Source: Pseudomonas morbosilactucae (GTDB lineage Bacteria; Pseudomonadota; Gammaproteobacteria; Pseudomonadales; Pseudomonadaceae). Taken from it: a stretch of DNA of 33,884 nt. Position numbers and translations under genes: made by a program. Within the stretch, counting starts at the first letter, position 1; every line of letters begins with the position of its first letter. Under the pieces are notes generated by a model. It saw nothing but the letters and a program-made list of their open reading frames with translations, was not told the DNA's origin and ran no database searches. The DNA is taken from NCBI RefSeq assembly GCF_023241715.1, contig NZ_JALQCW010000060.1, positions 1 through 33,884 on the forward strand, read 5' to 3'. This document shows positions 15,520 through 23,590 of the stretch, piece after piece.

Positions 15520-16398
15520 ATGATTGCGGGCAGTATGGTGGCACTGGTCACACCCATGGATGCACAGGGTCGTCTCGACTGGGACAGCCTGAGCAAACTG
15601 GTGGACTTCCACCTGCAAGAGGGCACCAACGCCATCGTGGCGGTCGGCACTACCGGTGAATCGGCCACCCTGGATGTCAACGAACACATCGAAGTGATTC
15701 GTCGCGTGGTCGCTCAGGTTGCAGGGCGTATCCCGGTGATTGCCGGCACAGGCGCCAACTCGACGCGTGAAGCGATCGAACTGACCACCAATGCGAAGAC
15801 CGCCGGCGCCGATGCATGCCTGCTGGTAACTCCGTACTACAACAAGCCGACCCAGGAAGGCCTGTATCAGCACTTCCGCGCCGTTGCCGAGGCGGTGGAC
15901 ATTCCACAGATCCTCTACAACGTGCCAGGCCGCACCGCGTGTGACATGCAGGCTGAAACAGTCATTCGCCTGTCCACCGTGAAAAACATCATCGGTATCA
16001 AGGAAGCCACCGGCGACCTGCAGCGGGCCAAGGACATCCTGGCCGGCGTGAGCAGCGATTTCCTGGTGTATTCCGGCGACGACGCCACCGCTGTCGAGCT
16101 GATCCTGCTGGGCGGCAAGGGCAACATCTCGGTGACCGCCAACGTCGCACCGCGCGCCATGAGCGAACTGTGCGCAGCGGCCATGGCCGGCGATGCCGCC
16201 ACTGCCCGGGCGATCCACGAAAAACTGATGCCGCTGAACAAGACCTTGTTCATCGAATCCAACCCTATTCCCGTGAAATGGGCCCTGCATGAAATGGGCT
16301 TGATGCCGGACGGTATCCGTCTGCCGCTCACCTGGCTCAGCGCAGCCTGTCACGAACCGCTGCGGCAGGCCATGCGCCAGTCCGGCGTACTGGTTTAA
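15520..16398 (+). CDS. dapA: 4-hydroxy-tetrahydrodipicolinate synthase DapA
   Basis: A 292-residue TIM-barrel aldolase condensing pyruvate with aspartate semialdehyde, the first committed step of lysine and diaminopimelate synthesis. The Schiff-base lysine is K161 (GIKEATGDL) and the catalytic tyrosine Y133 (LYNVPGRT); the pyruvate-binding GTTGES motif lies near residues 43-48. The ATG at 15520 follows AGGAG and gives the normal family length; upstream in-frame starts would add unrelated residues. It is the first gene of the dapA-bamC-MBL-purC run, with 17 bp to bamC. Confidence 0.97.
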   Translation: MIAGSMVALVTPMDAQGRLDWDSLSKLVDFHLQEGTNAIVAVGTTGESATLDVNEHIEVIRRVVAQVAGRIPVIAGTGANSTREAIELTTNAKTAGADACLLVTPYYNKPTQEGLYQHFRAVAEAVDIPQILYNVPGRTACDMQAETVIRLSTVKNIIGIKEATGDLQRAKDILAGVSSDFLVYSGDDATAVELILLGGKGNISVTANVAPRAMSELCAAAMAGDAATARAIHEKLMPLNKTLFIESNPIPVKWALHEMGLMPDGIRLPLTWLSAACHEPLRQAMRQSGVLV

Positions 16399-16415
16399 TT
16401 GAGGAAGTACTACGC

Positions 16416-17531
16416 ATGAAGCGAATGGCCGGACTTTCCGCACTTGCCTTGATTATCTCCAGCACCAGCGGCTGCGGTTGGATTTGGGGTCCGGAAGGTT
16501 ATTTCCGCGACCGCGGCAGTGATTACCTGCAAGCGCAACAAACCGCTCCGATGCAACTGCCACCGGACGTCAGCACGGCCAAGCGCCTGGATCCCCTGCT
16601 GCCGATCCCACGCAACGTGGCGGATGACAATGTCAAGGGCGAGTACATCGTCCCGCGTCCGCAGCCACTGTCGGCGATGGCCGATGCCAGCGACTACACC
16701 CTGCAGAAGAGCGGCGACGCCCAGTGGGTTCTGGCCCAGCACTCGCCGGCGGAAGTCTGGCCAGTGGCCGTGCAGTTTTTCCAGGACAACGGTTTCCGCC
16801 TGGATGAGCAGCGCCCGCAAACCGGTGAGTTCACTACCTCCTGGCAGCACCCTGACGAGCTTTCTGCGTCGGTGGCCAAACGCCTGAGCAGTGCTGGTGT
16901 GTCCGGCGACAGCGAGGCCCGCGTGCGGGTGCGCATCGAGCCTGGCGTGCAGCGCAACACCAGTGAAGTCTATGTGGTCAGCGCCGCGCGCCCTGCCGGC
17001 AGTACGGCGGATGTCGAGTTCACCAACCGTTCGGTCAACACTGGCCTGGACGCCGCCCTGGTGGATGACCTGTTGGCCAGCATGAGCCGCAGCGCCGAGA
17101 AGGGCGGTTCCGTGTCCCTGCTCGCTGCGCGTGATTTCGATACGCCAAGCCGTGTAAGCCTGAGCGAAGACGGCAGCGGCAACCCAGTATTGAACCTGGG
17201 CGCCGACCTCGATCGCGCTTGGTCCAGCGTTGGCCGTGCCTTGGAGCAGGGCGAGTGGCGGGTTGAGGACATCAACCGCAGCCTGGGCCTGTACTACATC
17301 AACCTGGCGGAAAAAGCCGAGCGCAAGAACGAAGAACCTGGCTTCTTCGGCAAGCTCTTCGGCAGCAAGCCGGCCAAGGAAGAAATCGAAGCCCGTGCCG
17401 AGCGCTATCAGGTTCGTCTGAGCAAGGTTGGCGAGAACGTGCAGGTTACCGTCGAGAAAAACATCAACACCGTGGCGCCCGCCGATGTGGCGCGCAAAGT
17501 GTTGGGCGTGATTCAGGACAACCTGGGCTGA
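16416..17531 (+). CDS. bamC: Outer membrane protein assembly lipoprotein BamC
   Basis: A 371-residue BamC/NlpB family lipoprotein, an accessory subunit of the BAM complex that inserts beta-barrel proteins. The signal sequence ends at a lipobox-type cysteine C20 (SSTSGC). The poorly structured N-terminal segment that wraps BamD follows, including LPPDVST and an IVPRPQPL stretch, and then two helix-grip domains (about 100-210 and 240-371). Location directly downstream of dapA is the conserved context for bamC in gammaproteobacteria. The 4-bp spacing to the next gene suggests an operon. Confidence 0.93.
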   Translation: MKRMAGLSALALIISSTSGCGWIWGPEGYFRDRGSDYLQAQQTAPMQLPPDVSTAKRLDPLLPIPRNVADDNVKGEYIVPRPQPLSAMADASDYTLQKSGDAQWVLAQHSPAEVWPVAVQFFQDNGFRLDEQRPQTGEFTTSWQHPDELSASVAKRLSSAGVSGDSEARVRVRIEPGVQRNTSEVYVVSAARPAGSTADVEFTNRSVNTGLDAALVDDLLASMSRSAEKGGSVSLLAARDFDTPSRVSLSEDGSGNPVLNLGADLDRAWSSVGRALEQGEWRVEDINRSLGLYYINLAEKAERKNEEPGFFGKLFGSKPAKEEIEARAERYQVRLSKVGENVQVTVEKNINTVAPADVARKVLGVIQDNLG

Positions 17532-17535
17532 TCTG

Positions 17536-18294
17536 ATGCGTTTCGCCGTTCTCGGCAGTGGTAGCCAAGGGAATGGCACGCTGATAGCCAGCAATGACAC
17601 GTACGTCCTGGTGGATTGTGGTTTCTCCTTGCGCGAAACCGAGCGGCGCCTGCTGCGCCTGGGAGTCGATCCCACGCAGCTGAGCGCCATCCTGGTGACC
17701 CACGAACATGCCGACCACGTGCATGGCGTGGGTTTGCTGTCTCGGCGCTACAATCTTCCGGTGTACCTCAGTCGCGGTACCTTGCGCGGGATGCGCAAAC
17801 CTATTGAACCCGCAGGTTTCCTGGCCGGTGGCGAGCAGCTGCAAATCGGTGCCTTGAGCATTGACGTGATTGCCGTGGCTCACGACGCCCAGGAACCGAC
17901 GCAGTATGTATTCAGTGACGGTGAGCGACGTTTCGGCGTCCTCACCGACCTCGGATCCTACTGCGCCAAGGTGCTGGACGGTTACCGGAACCTCGATGCC
18001 TTGATGATCGAGTCCAACCACTGCCGAGACCTGCTGGCTCGCGGTCATTACCCCTACTTTCTCAAGCAGCGGGTGGGCGGCGAACTGGGACATTTGAACA
18101 ACCACCAGGCGGCGTACCTGGTGTATGAGTTGGGCTGGCAAGACCTGCAGCACCTGGTCCTGGCCCACCTGAGCAGCAAGAACAACCTGCCGCAGCTGGC
18201 CCGGCAATGTTTTGTCGACACCCTTGGGTGCGACCCGGACTGGCTGCAACTGGCCGATCAAGATTCAGGGCTCGACTGGCGACACATCGCCTAG
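17536..18294 (+). CDS. MBL-fold metallo-hydrolase (YycJ/WalJ-like)
   Basis: A 252-residue cytoplasmic metallo-beta-lactamase-fold protein. It starts with the YycJ-like FAVLGSGSQGNGTLIASND and carries the dinuclear zinc motif THEHADHVHG (about residues 55-64). Later ligand candidates are H116 in VAHDA, D136 in LTDLG and a late histidine in LAHLSSKNN. Related proteins are often annotated as phosphodiesterase or exonuclease-like, but the substrate is not established. Close packing between bamC and purC is conserved in Pseudomonas, as I recall. Confidence 0.85.
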   Translation: MRFAVLGSGSQGNGTLIASNDTYVLVDCGFSLRETERRLLRLGVDPTQLSAILVTHEHADHVHGVGLLSRRYNLPVYLSRGTLRGMRKPIEPAGFLAGGEQLQIGALSIDVIAVAHDAQEPTQYVFSDGERRFGVLTDLGSYCAKVLDGYRNLDALMIESNHCRDLLARGHYPYFLKQRVGGELGHLNNHQAAYLVYELGWQDLQHLVLAHLSSKNNLPQLARQCFVDTLGCDPDWLQLADQDSGLDWRHIA

Positions 18295-18322
18295 CCCACC
18301 TACTTAGCAAGCGGAGCCCATC

Positions 18323-19036
18323 ATGGAAAAACGTGAAGAACTCTACCGCGGCAAAGCCAAATCGGTTTACAAGACCGATGACGCTGACCGCTTGATCCTG
18401 CTGTTTCGCAACGACACTTCGGCGTTCGACGGCAAGCGCATCGAGCAGTTGGACCGCAAGGGGATGGTGAACAACAAGTTCAACGCCTTCATCATGCAGA
18501 AACTCGAAGAAGCCGGTGTGCCGACTCAGTTCGACAAGCTGCTGGGCGACAACGAGTGCCTGGTGAAGAAGCTCGACATGATCCCGGTGGAATGCGTAGT
18601 GCGCAACTACGCGGCCGGTAGCCTGGTCAAGCGCCTGGGTGTGGAAGAAGGCTTGAAACTCAACCCTTACACCTTCGAACTGTTCCTCAAGGACGACGCC
18701 AAGGGCGACCCGTTCATCAACGAATCCCACGTGGTGGCGTTCGGTTGGGGCACAGCCGAGCAACTGGTACGGATGAAAGAGTTGTCCCTCAAGGTCAACG
18801 AAGTCCTGAGCAAACTGTTCGACGACGCCGGCCTGCTGCTGGTGGACTTCAAGCTGGAGTTCGGTGTGTTCAGCGATGGCTCCATCGTCCTGGGCGATGA
18901 ATTCAGCCCCGACGGCTGCCGCCTGTGGGACAAGGACACCAAGAAGAAGATGGACAAGGACCGCTTCCGCCAGGGCCTCGGTGATGTGATCGAAGCCTAC
19001 GAAGAAGTCGCCAACCGTCTGGGCGTACCGCTGTAA
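18323..19036 (+). CDS. purC: SAICAR synthase PurC
   Basis: A 237-residue phosphoribosylaminoimidazole-succinocarboxamide synthase, joining aspartate to CAIR in purine biosynthesis. It has the typical start (EELYRGKAKSVYKTDD), the IPVECVVRNYAAGSLVKRLG segment, and the catalytic, ATP and magnesium region LLVDFKLEFG followed by LGDEFSPDGCRLWD. Length is normal. It lies 28 bp after the MBL gene and ends the dapA-bamC run. Confidence 0.97.
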   Translation: MEKREELYRGKAKSVYKTDDADRLILLFRNDTSAFDGKRIEQLDRKGMVNNKFNAFIMQKLEEAGVPTQFDKLLGDNECLVKKLDMIPVECVVRNYAAGSLVKRLGVEEGLKLNPYTFELFLKDDAKGDPFINESHVVAFGWGTAEQLVRMKELSLKVNEVLSKLFDDAGLLLVDFKLEFGVFSDGSIVLGDEFSPDGCRLWDKDTKKKMDKDRFRQGLGDVIEAYEEVANRLGVPL

Positions 19037-19067
19037 TCGACGCAAGCAACTGATAGCACGGAAAAAT

Positions 19068-19095
19068 TTTGCCCAGGGGCTTCGCTTCGGGCAAA
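19068..19095. terminator. Hairpin downstream of purC
   Basis: TTTGCCC (19068-19074) pairs with GGGCAAA (19089-19095). The A/T run is on the left side (AAAAATTTT), so the intrinsic-terminator polarity is better for the minus strand; for purC it may act as a stability or Rho-assisted end. Confidence 0.45.
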
Positions 19096-19103
19096 GGTGC
19101 TGT

Positions 19104-19116
19104 TATGATGCGCGCC
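19104..19116 (+). promoter_or_regulatory. Candidate -10 and discriminator of the tRNA-Ser promoter
   Basis: TATGAT (19104-19109) is followed directly by GCGCGCC, a GC-rich discriminator typical of growth-rate and stringently controlled stable-RNA promoters. The -35 is poor. The tRNA begins at 19120, so the leader would be very short. Confidence 0.5.
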
Positions 19117-19119
19117 GTT

Positions 19120-19209
19120 GGAGAGATGCCAGAGTGGCCGAATGGGACGGATTCGAAATCCGTTGTACTGGCGACAGTACCTAGGGTTCGAATCCCTATC
19201 TCTCCGCCA
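19120..19209 (+). tRNA. tRNA-Ser (anticodon CGA)
   Basis: A 90-nt class II tRNA. The acceptor strands GGAGAGA (19120-19126) and TCTCTCC (19199-19205) pair over 7 bp, followed by the discriminator G and an encoded CCA (19207-19209). The anticodon stem ACGGA/TCCGT encloses TTCGAAA with anticodon CGA at 19154-19156, reading UCG codons. A long variable arm (GTACTGGCGACAGTAC) and the GGTTCGAATCC T-arm are clear. Confidence 0.97.
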
Positions 19210-19216
19210 TACAAAT

Positions 19217-19253
19217 AAAAGCCCCGTAACTGAAAAAGTTACGGGGCTTTTTT
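19217..19253. terminator. Rho-independent terminator of tRNA-Ser
   Basis: GCCCCGTAACT pairs with AGTTACGGGGC around GAAAA, with flanking A and T runs. It is strong and potentially bidirectional. The stretch from here to the GAF gene (19254-19484) holds nothing else recognisable. Confidence 0.92.
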
Positions 19254-19484
19254 GTGGGCGATATATTTGTCATTCGCGGGCAGCACGCAACGATTTTGCG
19301 GTGGTCCTAAGCAAGGTTGTGATTCCACGCGGACTTTGCCCCATTGGGCGCCACCGAACCGAGTTGCAGTCGAAGACCTTGTCGAGGGTTAAGGCAGGTG
19401 TTGATCGGCTTGATCAGGTTTCTTCTGGCGTGTTGCAATGCGGCGTTCATGCGATCTTTTGCGAGAGAAAATGGAGGCCTGAAA

Positions 19485-20024
19485 GTGACAGGGATTAATA
19501 CGACAGCGGAGCCGTTCAAAGTTAAATCGGCCTTGGGCATCGATCTCCTGACGGCGGAGGAAATAGCCACCATCGCCGAGATCGAGGCCACATCCGATAT
19601 CCTTACGCAGGTGACGCGCTTGACCTCGCTGCGCTTCGCCGCCATTGCCAAGGTGACTGAGCAGCGCTGGATCGCCTGCGCGGTGCATGACGAATTGCAT
19701 TTCGGATTGGGGCCGGGGGATGAGCTGATGCCTGAAGCCACCCTGTGCAATGAACTGCGTCAGCACGGCAAGCCGATCATCATCCAGCACGCCAGCGCCG
19801 AGCCCGTGTTTGCCCAGCACCCTGTGCCGAAAATGTATGGTTTCGAAAGTTACATCTCGCTGCCCATCGTTTTCTCCGACGGCACGTTTTTCGGGACCTT
19901 GTGTGCCCTGGATCCGCAACCGGCCAAACTGCACGACCCTTATCTGCTGGAAACCTTGCAGGTATTTACCCGGCTGATCGCCACCGCTCTGGAGCGGCCA
20001 CGCCTTGCGCCCACGGCCTCGTAG
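19485..20024 (+). CDS. Stand-alone GAF domain protein
   Basis: A 179-residue protein consisting of a short N-terminal helix and one GAF domain (about 20-170), with TRLTSLRFAAIAKVTEQRWIACAVHDEL, ISLPIVFSDGTFFGTLCALDPQP and a closing helix LLETLQVFTRLIATALE. Such GAF domains usually sit in front of histidine kinases, and no output domain follows here. I chose the GTG at 19485 because GGAGG lies 7 bp upstream; longer starts (ATG at 19449, 19344) add residues unlike the domain. The ligand and function are unknown. It follows the tRNA-Ser terminator and has no obvious operon partner. Confidence 0.65.
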   Translation: MTGINTTAEPFKVKSALGIDLLTAEEIATIAEIEATSDILTQVTRLTSLRFAAIAKVTEQRWIACAVHDELHFGLGPGDELMPEATLCNELRQHGKPIIIQHASAEPVFAQHPVPKMYGFESYISLPIVFSDGTFFGTLCALDPQPAKLHDPYLLETLQVFTRLIATALERPRLAPTAS

Positions 20025-20183
20025 CAGGGTATGTTTGATGCGAAACAGTGCACGTTGCTCCCCTAGACTGGTTCCCTGACAACGCCCAGTTTGAACCCGA
20101 GCGATTCTTCACCCTGAGTCGCATAGACGGCGCCCCCTGGCCTTTCTACACTGCTCGTCGGATGGGGACAGGGGAGTAGGTGG

Positions 20184-21122
20184 ATGAATCGCAATGAATT
20201 GCGCAAGGCCGATATCAACTTGATGGTGGTGTTCGAGACGCTGATGCTCGAACGCAATGTCACGCGGGTGGCGGAGAAGTTGTTTCTTGGCCAGCCCACC
20301 ATCAGTTCGGCGCTCAACCGTCTGCGGGCGATGTTCAACGACCCGTTGTTTATCCGCGTCGGGCACCGTATGGAGCCCACGGCGCGGGCTGAGGAGATTA
20401 TCCAACACCTGTCGCCGGCCCTGGATGCGCTGTCGTCGGCCCTGAGCCTGACCCACGATTTCGACCCTGCCAGCAGCACCATGACCTTTCGCATCGGGCT
20501 GTCCGATGACGTCGAGTTCGGCCTGCTGCCGCCGTTGTTGCGGGCCTTGCGCCAGGAGGCGCCGCAAGTGGTGTTTGTGGTCCAGCATGTGGATTACTGG
20601 CGGATTCCCGACCTGTTGGCCTCGGGCGATATCACCGTGGGCATCAGTCAGACCCGCGGCCTGCCGGCCAATGCCAAGCGCAAGTTGCTGCGGCATATCC
20701 AGCCCAGCGTATTGCGGGCCGATGCCAGCGACACGCCGCTGACCCTGGATGAATACTGCGCCCGGCCCCATGTGCTGGTGTCCCACACGGCCAATATCAG
20801 CGGCTTTGCCGATGAGTGGCTGGCGGATATCGGCCGCAAGCGCCAGGTGGTGCTGTCGGTACCGCAATACAGCTCCTTGCCAGCCTTGCTCGCCGGCACC
20901 GACCTGTTGGCCAGCCTGCCGGATTACACGGCGCAGGCCATGGCCGCGTCGGGGCAGTTGTTTTGTGAGCCCTATCCGTTCAAGACCCCGACCCTGGACC
21001 TGTCAATGGTCTGGCTTAGCCATGTCGACACCGACCCCGCCGAACGCTGGCTGCGCTCACGCCTGGAAAGCTTCATGAGCGAGCGCGACCTGCTGCCCGA
21101 TGCCCTGGCCAAGGGGCGTTGA
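20184..21122 (+). CDS. LysR-family transcriptional regulator (NodD/NahR/LeuO-like branch)
   Basis: A 312-residue LysR-type regulator. The N-terminal winged helix-turn-helix (about 8-66) reads LRKADINLMVVFETLMLERNVTRVAEKLFLGQPTISSALNRLR, followed by FNDPLFIRVGHRMEPTARA, which is typical of the branch whose members sense aromatic or hydrophobic ligands. The effector domain covers about 95-300. General similarity to P. aeruginosa BexR comes from memory and would need alignment. It stands upstream of, and co-directional with, the isomerase gene at 21252, a possible target. The ligand is unknown. Confidence 0.85.
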   Translation: MNRNELRKADINLMVVFETLMLERNVTRVAEKLFLGQPTISSALNRLRAMFNDPLFIRVGHRMEPTARAEEIIQHLSPALDALSSALSLTHDFDPASSTMTFRIGLSDDVEFGLLPPLLRALRQEAPQVVFVVQHVDYWRIPDLLASGDITVGISQTRGLPANAKRKLLRHIQPSVLRADASDTPLTLDEYCARPHVLVSHTANISGFADEWLADIGRKRQVVLSVPQYSSLPALLAGTDLLASLPDYTAQAMAASGQLFCEPYPFKTPTLDLSMVWLSHVDTDPAERWLRSRLESFMSERDLLPDALAKGR

Positions 21123-21251
21123 GCGAGGGCTCGGCTGGTCCCCGGCTCCGGACACTGGAAGCGCCGCCCTAGAGCATTCACGGGCAAAACACAGTGGCCG
21201 TGCTGTGGTATATCTATCGCCCTTTTTTTCATCACCCTCGGGAGCTCTGCC

Positions 21252-21614
21252 ATGCCTCAGCTGCATATGGAATACACCGCCAACCTGGCACTGGATGCCG
21301 ACAAAGCCCTGCTGCGGCTCAACCACGCACTGGTGGCGTCCGGGCAGTTTGCGGCAGAGTTCGACATCAAGAGCCGGGCGGTGAAGCACGAGGTGTTCCG
21401 TATCGGCACCGGCCAGGGCGAGCGCGGCTTTGTTCACGTCAAGCTGGCGATGCTCAGCGGGCGCTCCCCGGAAATCAAGAAGCAGCTGTCGGAGAGCCTG
21501 TTCGCGGTGTTGCAGGACGTGGCTGAATGGCCTGCCGAGATCGCCGTGCAATTGTGCGTGGAAATCCTCGATATCGACCGCGCGTCCTACACCAAGACCG
21601 CCATTGGCCTCTGA
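21252..21614 (+). CDS. 5-carboxymethyl-2-hydroxymuconate delta-isomerase
   Basis: A 120-residue protein of the CHMI/HpaF family within the tautomerase superfamily, which isomerises an intermediate of homoprotocatechuate (4-hydroxyphenylacetate) degradation. After removal of Met the N terminus is the catalytic proline (M-P-Q-L-H-MEYTANL). The segment AVKHEVFRIGTG and the C-terminal VQLCVEILDIDRASYTK fit the family. None of the other hpa genes are nearby, so it may serve a dispersed pathway or another substrate. It lies between two LysR regulators and is convergent with the second. Confidence 0.85.
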   Translation: MPQLHMEYTANLALDADKALLRLNHALVASGQFAAEFDIKSRAVKHEVFRIGTGQGERGFVHVKLAMLSGRSPEIKKQLSESLFAVLQDVAEWPAEIAVQLCVEILDIDRASYTKTAIGL

Positions 21615-21626
21615 GGCACAACGCGT

Positions 21627-21644
21627 CCGGGCCTAGAGGCCCGG
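21627..21644. terminator. Hairpin between the isomerase and the second LysR gene
   Basis: CCGGGCCT (21627-21634) and AGGCCCGG (21637-21644) are perfectly complementary and overlap the LysR stop codon in a convergent junction. There is no T-run. Confidence 0.5.
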
Positions 21645-22568
21645 TTCGCTGCAGGCCAGCAGCACCTGCTGGCGCAACCAGCTGTTGGCGCTGTCTTGAT
21701 CGGCGTTCTGGCTCCAGTGCATATCCAGGCTGAACCCCGGCAAGCCGCTGGGGGCCTCGCAATGATTGAACAGCGGCTCCTGAGCTAGCAGGGCTTGGAT
21801 ACGCCGGGGCAGGGTGAGGACGAAGTCGCTGCCGACGATCATCTTCAGCGCTGCGCCGTAGCTGTTGGCTCGGGCGACGATCTGGCGTTTGCGCGCCTGG
21901 CGGGCCAGCCAGCCATCCACCATGTTGCTGTCCGACGTCCAGGGCGTGGGGAACACATGGCGCCGTTCGACAAAATCCGCGAGCTCGAAGCGTCCCCCCG
22001 GCGGTGAATCCGCCGCGCTGTCCAGGACGCAGAGCAAATCATCCTCCAGCAACTGCCGGGACATCAGGTCCGGGTGATGGCGATGGAAGTCCGGGCCGAA
22101 GCCGATCACCAAGTCCAGGCTGCCGTCCCGCAATTCCTGGGCAGGAATCTCGGTCTCTAGCTTGAGCACATTGATGGTCACGGCCAGGCCGGCGCTGTCG
22201 AAGGCCTGGAGCAGGCGCGGCAGGATCAGTTGCTCGAAATACTCCGGTGCGCAGAGGTTGAAGGTCACGGCCTGGCGGCTCGGGTCGAAGGCCTGGGCGC
22301 CGGCGTGGCAGAGGTTGATGCTGTCGAGAATCTGCCGTACGTGGCTGTACATATTCCTGGCCTTGCGGGTCGGATGCATGCCGGTGCGGGTGTTGATAAA
22401 CAGCTCGTCCTCGAACCCGGCGCGGAGTTTTTTCAGGCAATAGCTGACAGTGGATTGGCTGACGCTGAGGGACTCCGCCACCTCGGTGACGTTGTTTTGC
22501 TCGTACACGGCGACGAACACCATCAGGTCTTGCATATCGAGCTTTCTAAGCAAATTGCTGCTGAGCAT
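21633..22568 (-). CDS. LysR-family transcriptional regulator
   Basis: A 311-residue LysR-type regulator. The N-terminal helix-turn-helix (about 8-70) reads LDMQDLMVFVAVYEQNNVTEVAESLSVSQSTVSYCLKKLR and is followed by FEDELFINTRTGMHPTRKA, again of the NodD/NahR/LeuO branch. The effector-binding domain covers about 98-300. It is the last of three co-directional minus-strand genes (MFS exporter, EamA exporter, LysR) with a 94-bp gap before it, so it may regulate those transporters, although divergent placement would be more usual. The ligand is unknown. Confidence 0.85.
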   Translation of the reverse strand: MLSSNLLRKLDMQDLMVFVAVYEQNNVTEVAESLSVSQSTVSYCLKKLRAGFEDELFINTRTGMHPTRKARNMYSHVRQILDSINLCHAGAQAFDPSRQAVTFNLCAPEYFEQLILPRLLQAFDSAGLAVTINVLKLETEIPAQELRDGSLDLVIGFGPDFHRHHPDLMSRQLLEDDLLCVLDSAADSPPGGRFELADFVERRHVFPTPWTSDSNMVDGWLARQARKRQIVARANSYGAALKMIVGSDFVLTLPRRIQALLAQEPLFNHCEAPSGLPGFSLDMHWSQNADQDSANSWLRQQVLLACSEPGL

Positions 22569-22662
22569 CCGTTGTTCTCATTGAGCACCCGGCGCCTGGA
22601 GCGCCAACCGGCAGGATGCTAACGCAACACTGCGCCGGGCAACATGCCGGAATGAGCGTCGG

Positions 22663-23574
22663 TCATGCCCGGACAAGCTGGGGCTGCCGGCTGCCGAGGA
22701 CCAGGGCCAGCATGCCGAGGGCCACCAGCCCTGCGCCGATCAGTTCCAGGGGCCGTGGTGACTGCCCGAGCCAGAGCCAGTGAAACAGCGTCAGGAGCAA
22801 GGTGCTCAGGTAGATGTACGAAATCACCGTGGCGGGGGCGATCACGCCAATGGCCCGGTGCAGCAGCCAGAAGGTCGCCAGGGTGGCGAACAGCGCCAGG
22901 TAGCCCAGCCACAACAGGTCGTGGGCGCTCAGCAGGGCACCACTGCGCCAGCCCCCGCTGGCCAGGCAGAAGGCGAACAGAAACAGTGCGCCAAACAGCA
23001 TGTTCCAGAACGTCATGGCCACCGGGCTGCGCCCCCCGAGGCTGCCGGCCTTGAGGCGCTGGCTCAGGGGCGAATACAGGGCCATGGCCAGGCAGCCGAT
23101 GCCATACACGAGGATCGGGTAAGGCGCGGGCAGGGCTTCAGGACCGTCACCCTTGAGGATCAGCAGCAAGGCCCCGCCCGCCGCCATCAGCATCGGCAGC
23201 AGGCGCTGTTTCTGCCGGGTGCCGGGCAGCAGGAACCCCTCGAAGCACAGGGTCAGCAGCGGCACCAGGGTAAACAAAGTGCCGGTGTTGACCGCCGAGG
23301 TGTAGCGCAAGGCTTCGAACAGCGACCCGAAGTACAGCGCCAGCAACAAGCCCAGCAGGGCATGCCCGCGCAGCGCGGCCAGGGTCATGGCCGGTGCACC
23401 TTGCAGCCACAGCAGCGGCGCGAACAGCAGGGCGGAAAACAACAGGCGCAAGCCGGTCAGGAGCACCGGGTCGATGGCCGGGTTGACTTGGGCGGCGGCG
23501 AAAAACGAGGCGGCTATCAGGACCGCCCACAGCAGCATGCCGAGGTGGGCGTGGGCAAAGTTGGCAGGTTTCAT
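22663..23574 (-). CDS. DMT-superfamily (EamA) transporter
   Basis: A 303-residue inner-membrane protein with about ten helices arranged as two EamA repeats (roughly 8-140 and 150-295). Typical sequence includes GLRLLFSALLFAPLLWLQG, ALRYTSAVNTGTLFTLVPLLT and, in the second repeat, HRAIGVIAPATVISYIYLSTLLLTLFHWLWLGQ. The family exports amino acids, other metabolites or drugs, and the substrate here is not predictable. It starts 16 bp after the MFS gene and is almost certainly cotranscribed with it. Confidence 0.88.
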   Translation of the reverse strand: MKPANFAHAHLGMLLWAVLIAASFFAAAQVNPAIDPVLLTGLRLLFSALLFAPLLWLQGAPAMTLAALRGHALLGLLLALYFGSLFEALRYTSAVNTGTLFTLVPLLTLCFEGFLLPGTRQKQRLLPMLMAAGGALLLILKGDGPEALPAPYPILVYGIGCLAMALYSPLSQRLKAGSLGGRSPVAMTFWNMLFGALFLFAFCLASGGWRSGALLSAHDLLWLGYLALFATLATFWLLHRAIGVIAPATVISYIYLSTLLLTLFHWLWLGQSPRPLELIGAGLVALGMLALVLGSRQPQLVRA

Positions 23575-23590
23575 GGCTGTGTCCGGGTCA

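Noticed and set aside
19210..19500. Integrated element at the tRNA-Ser 3' end
   Set aside because: A normal terminator follows the tRNA directly, and no integrase or att repeat was recognised.
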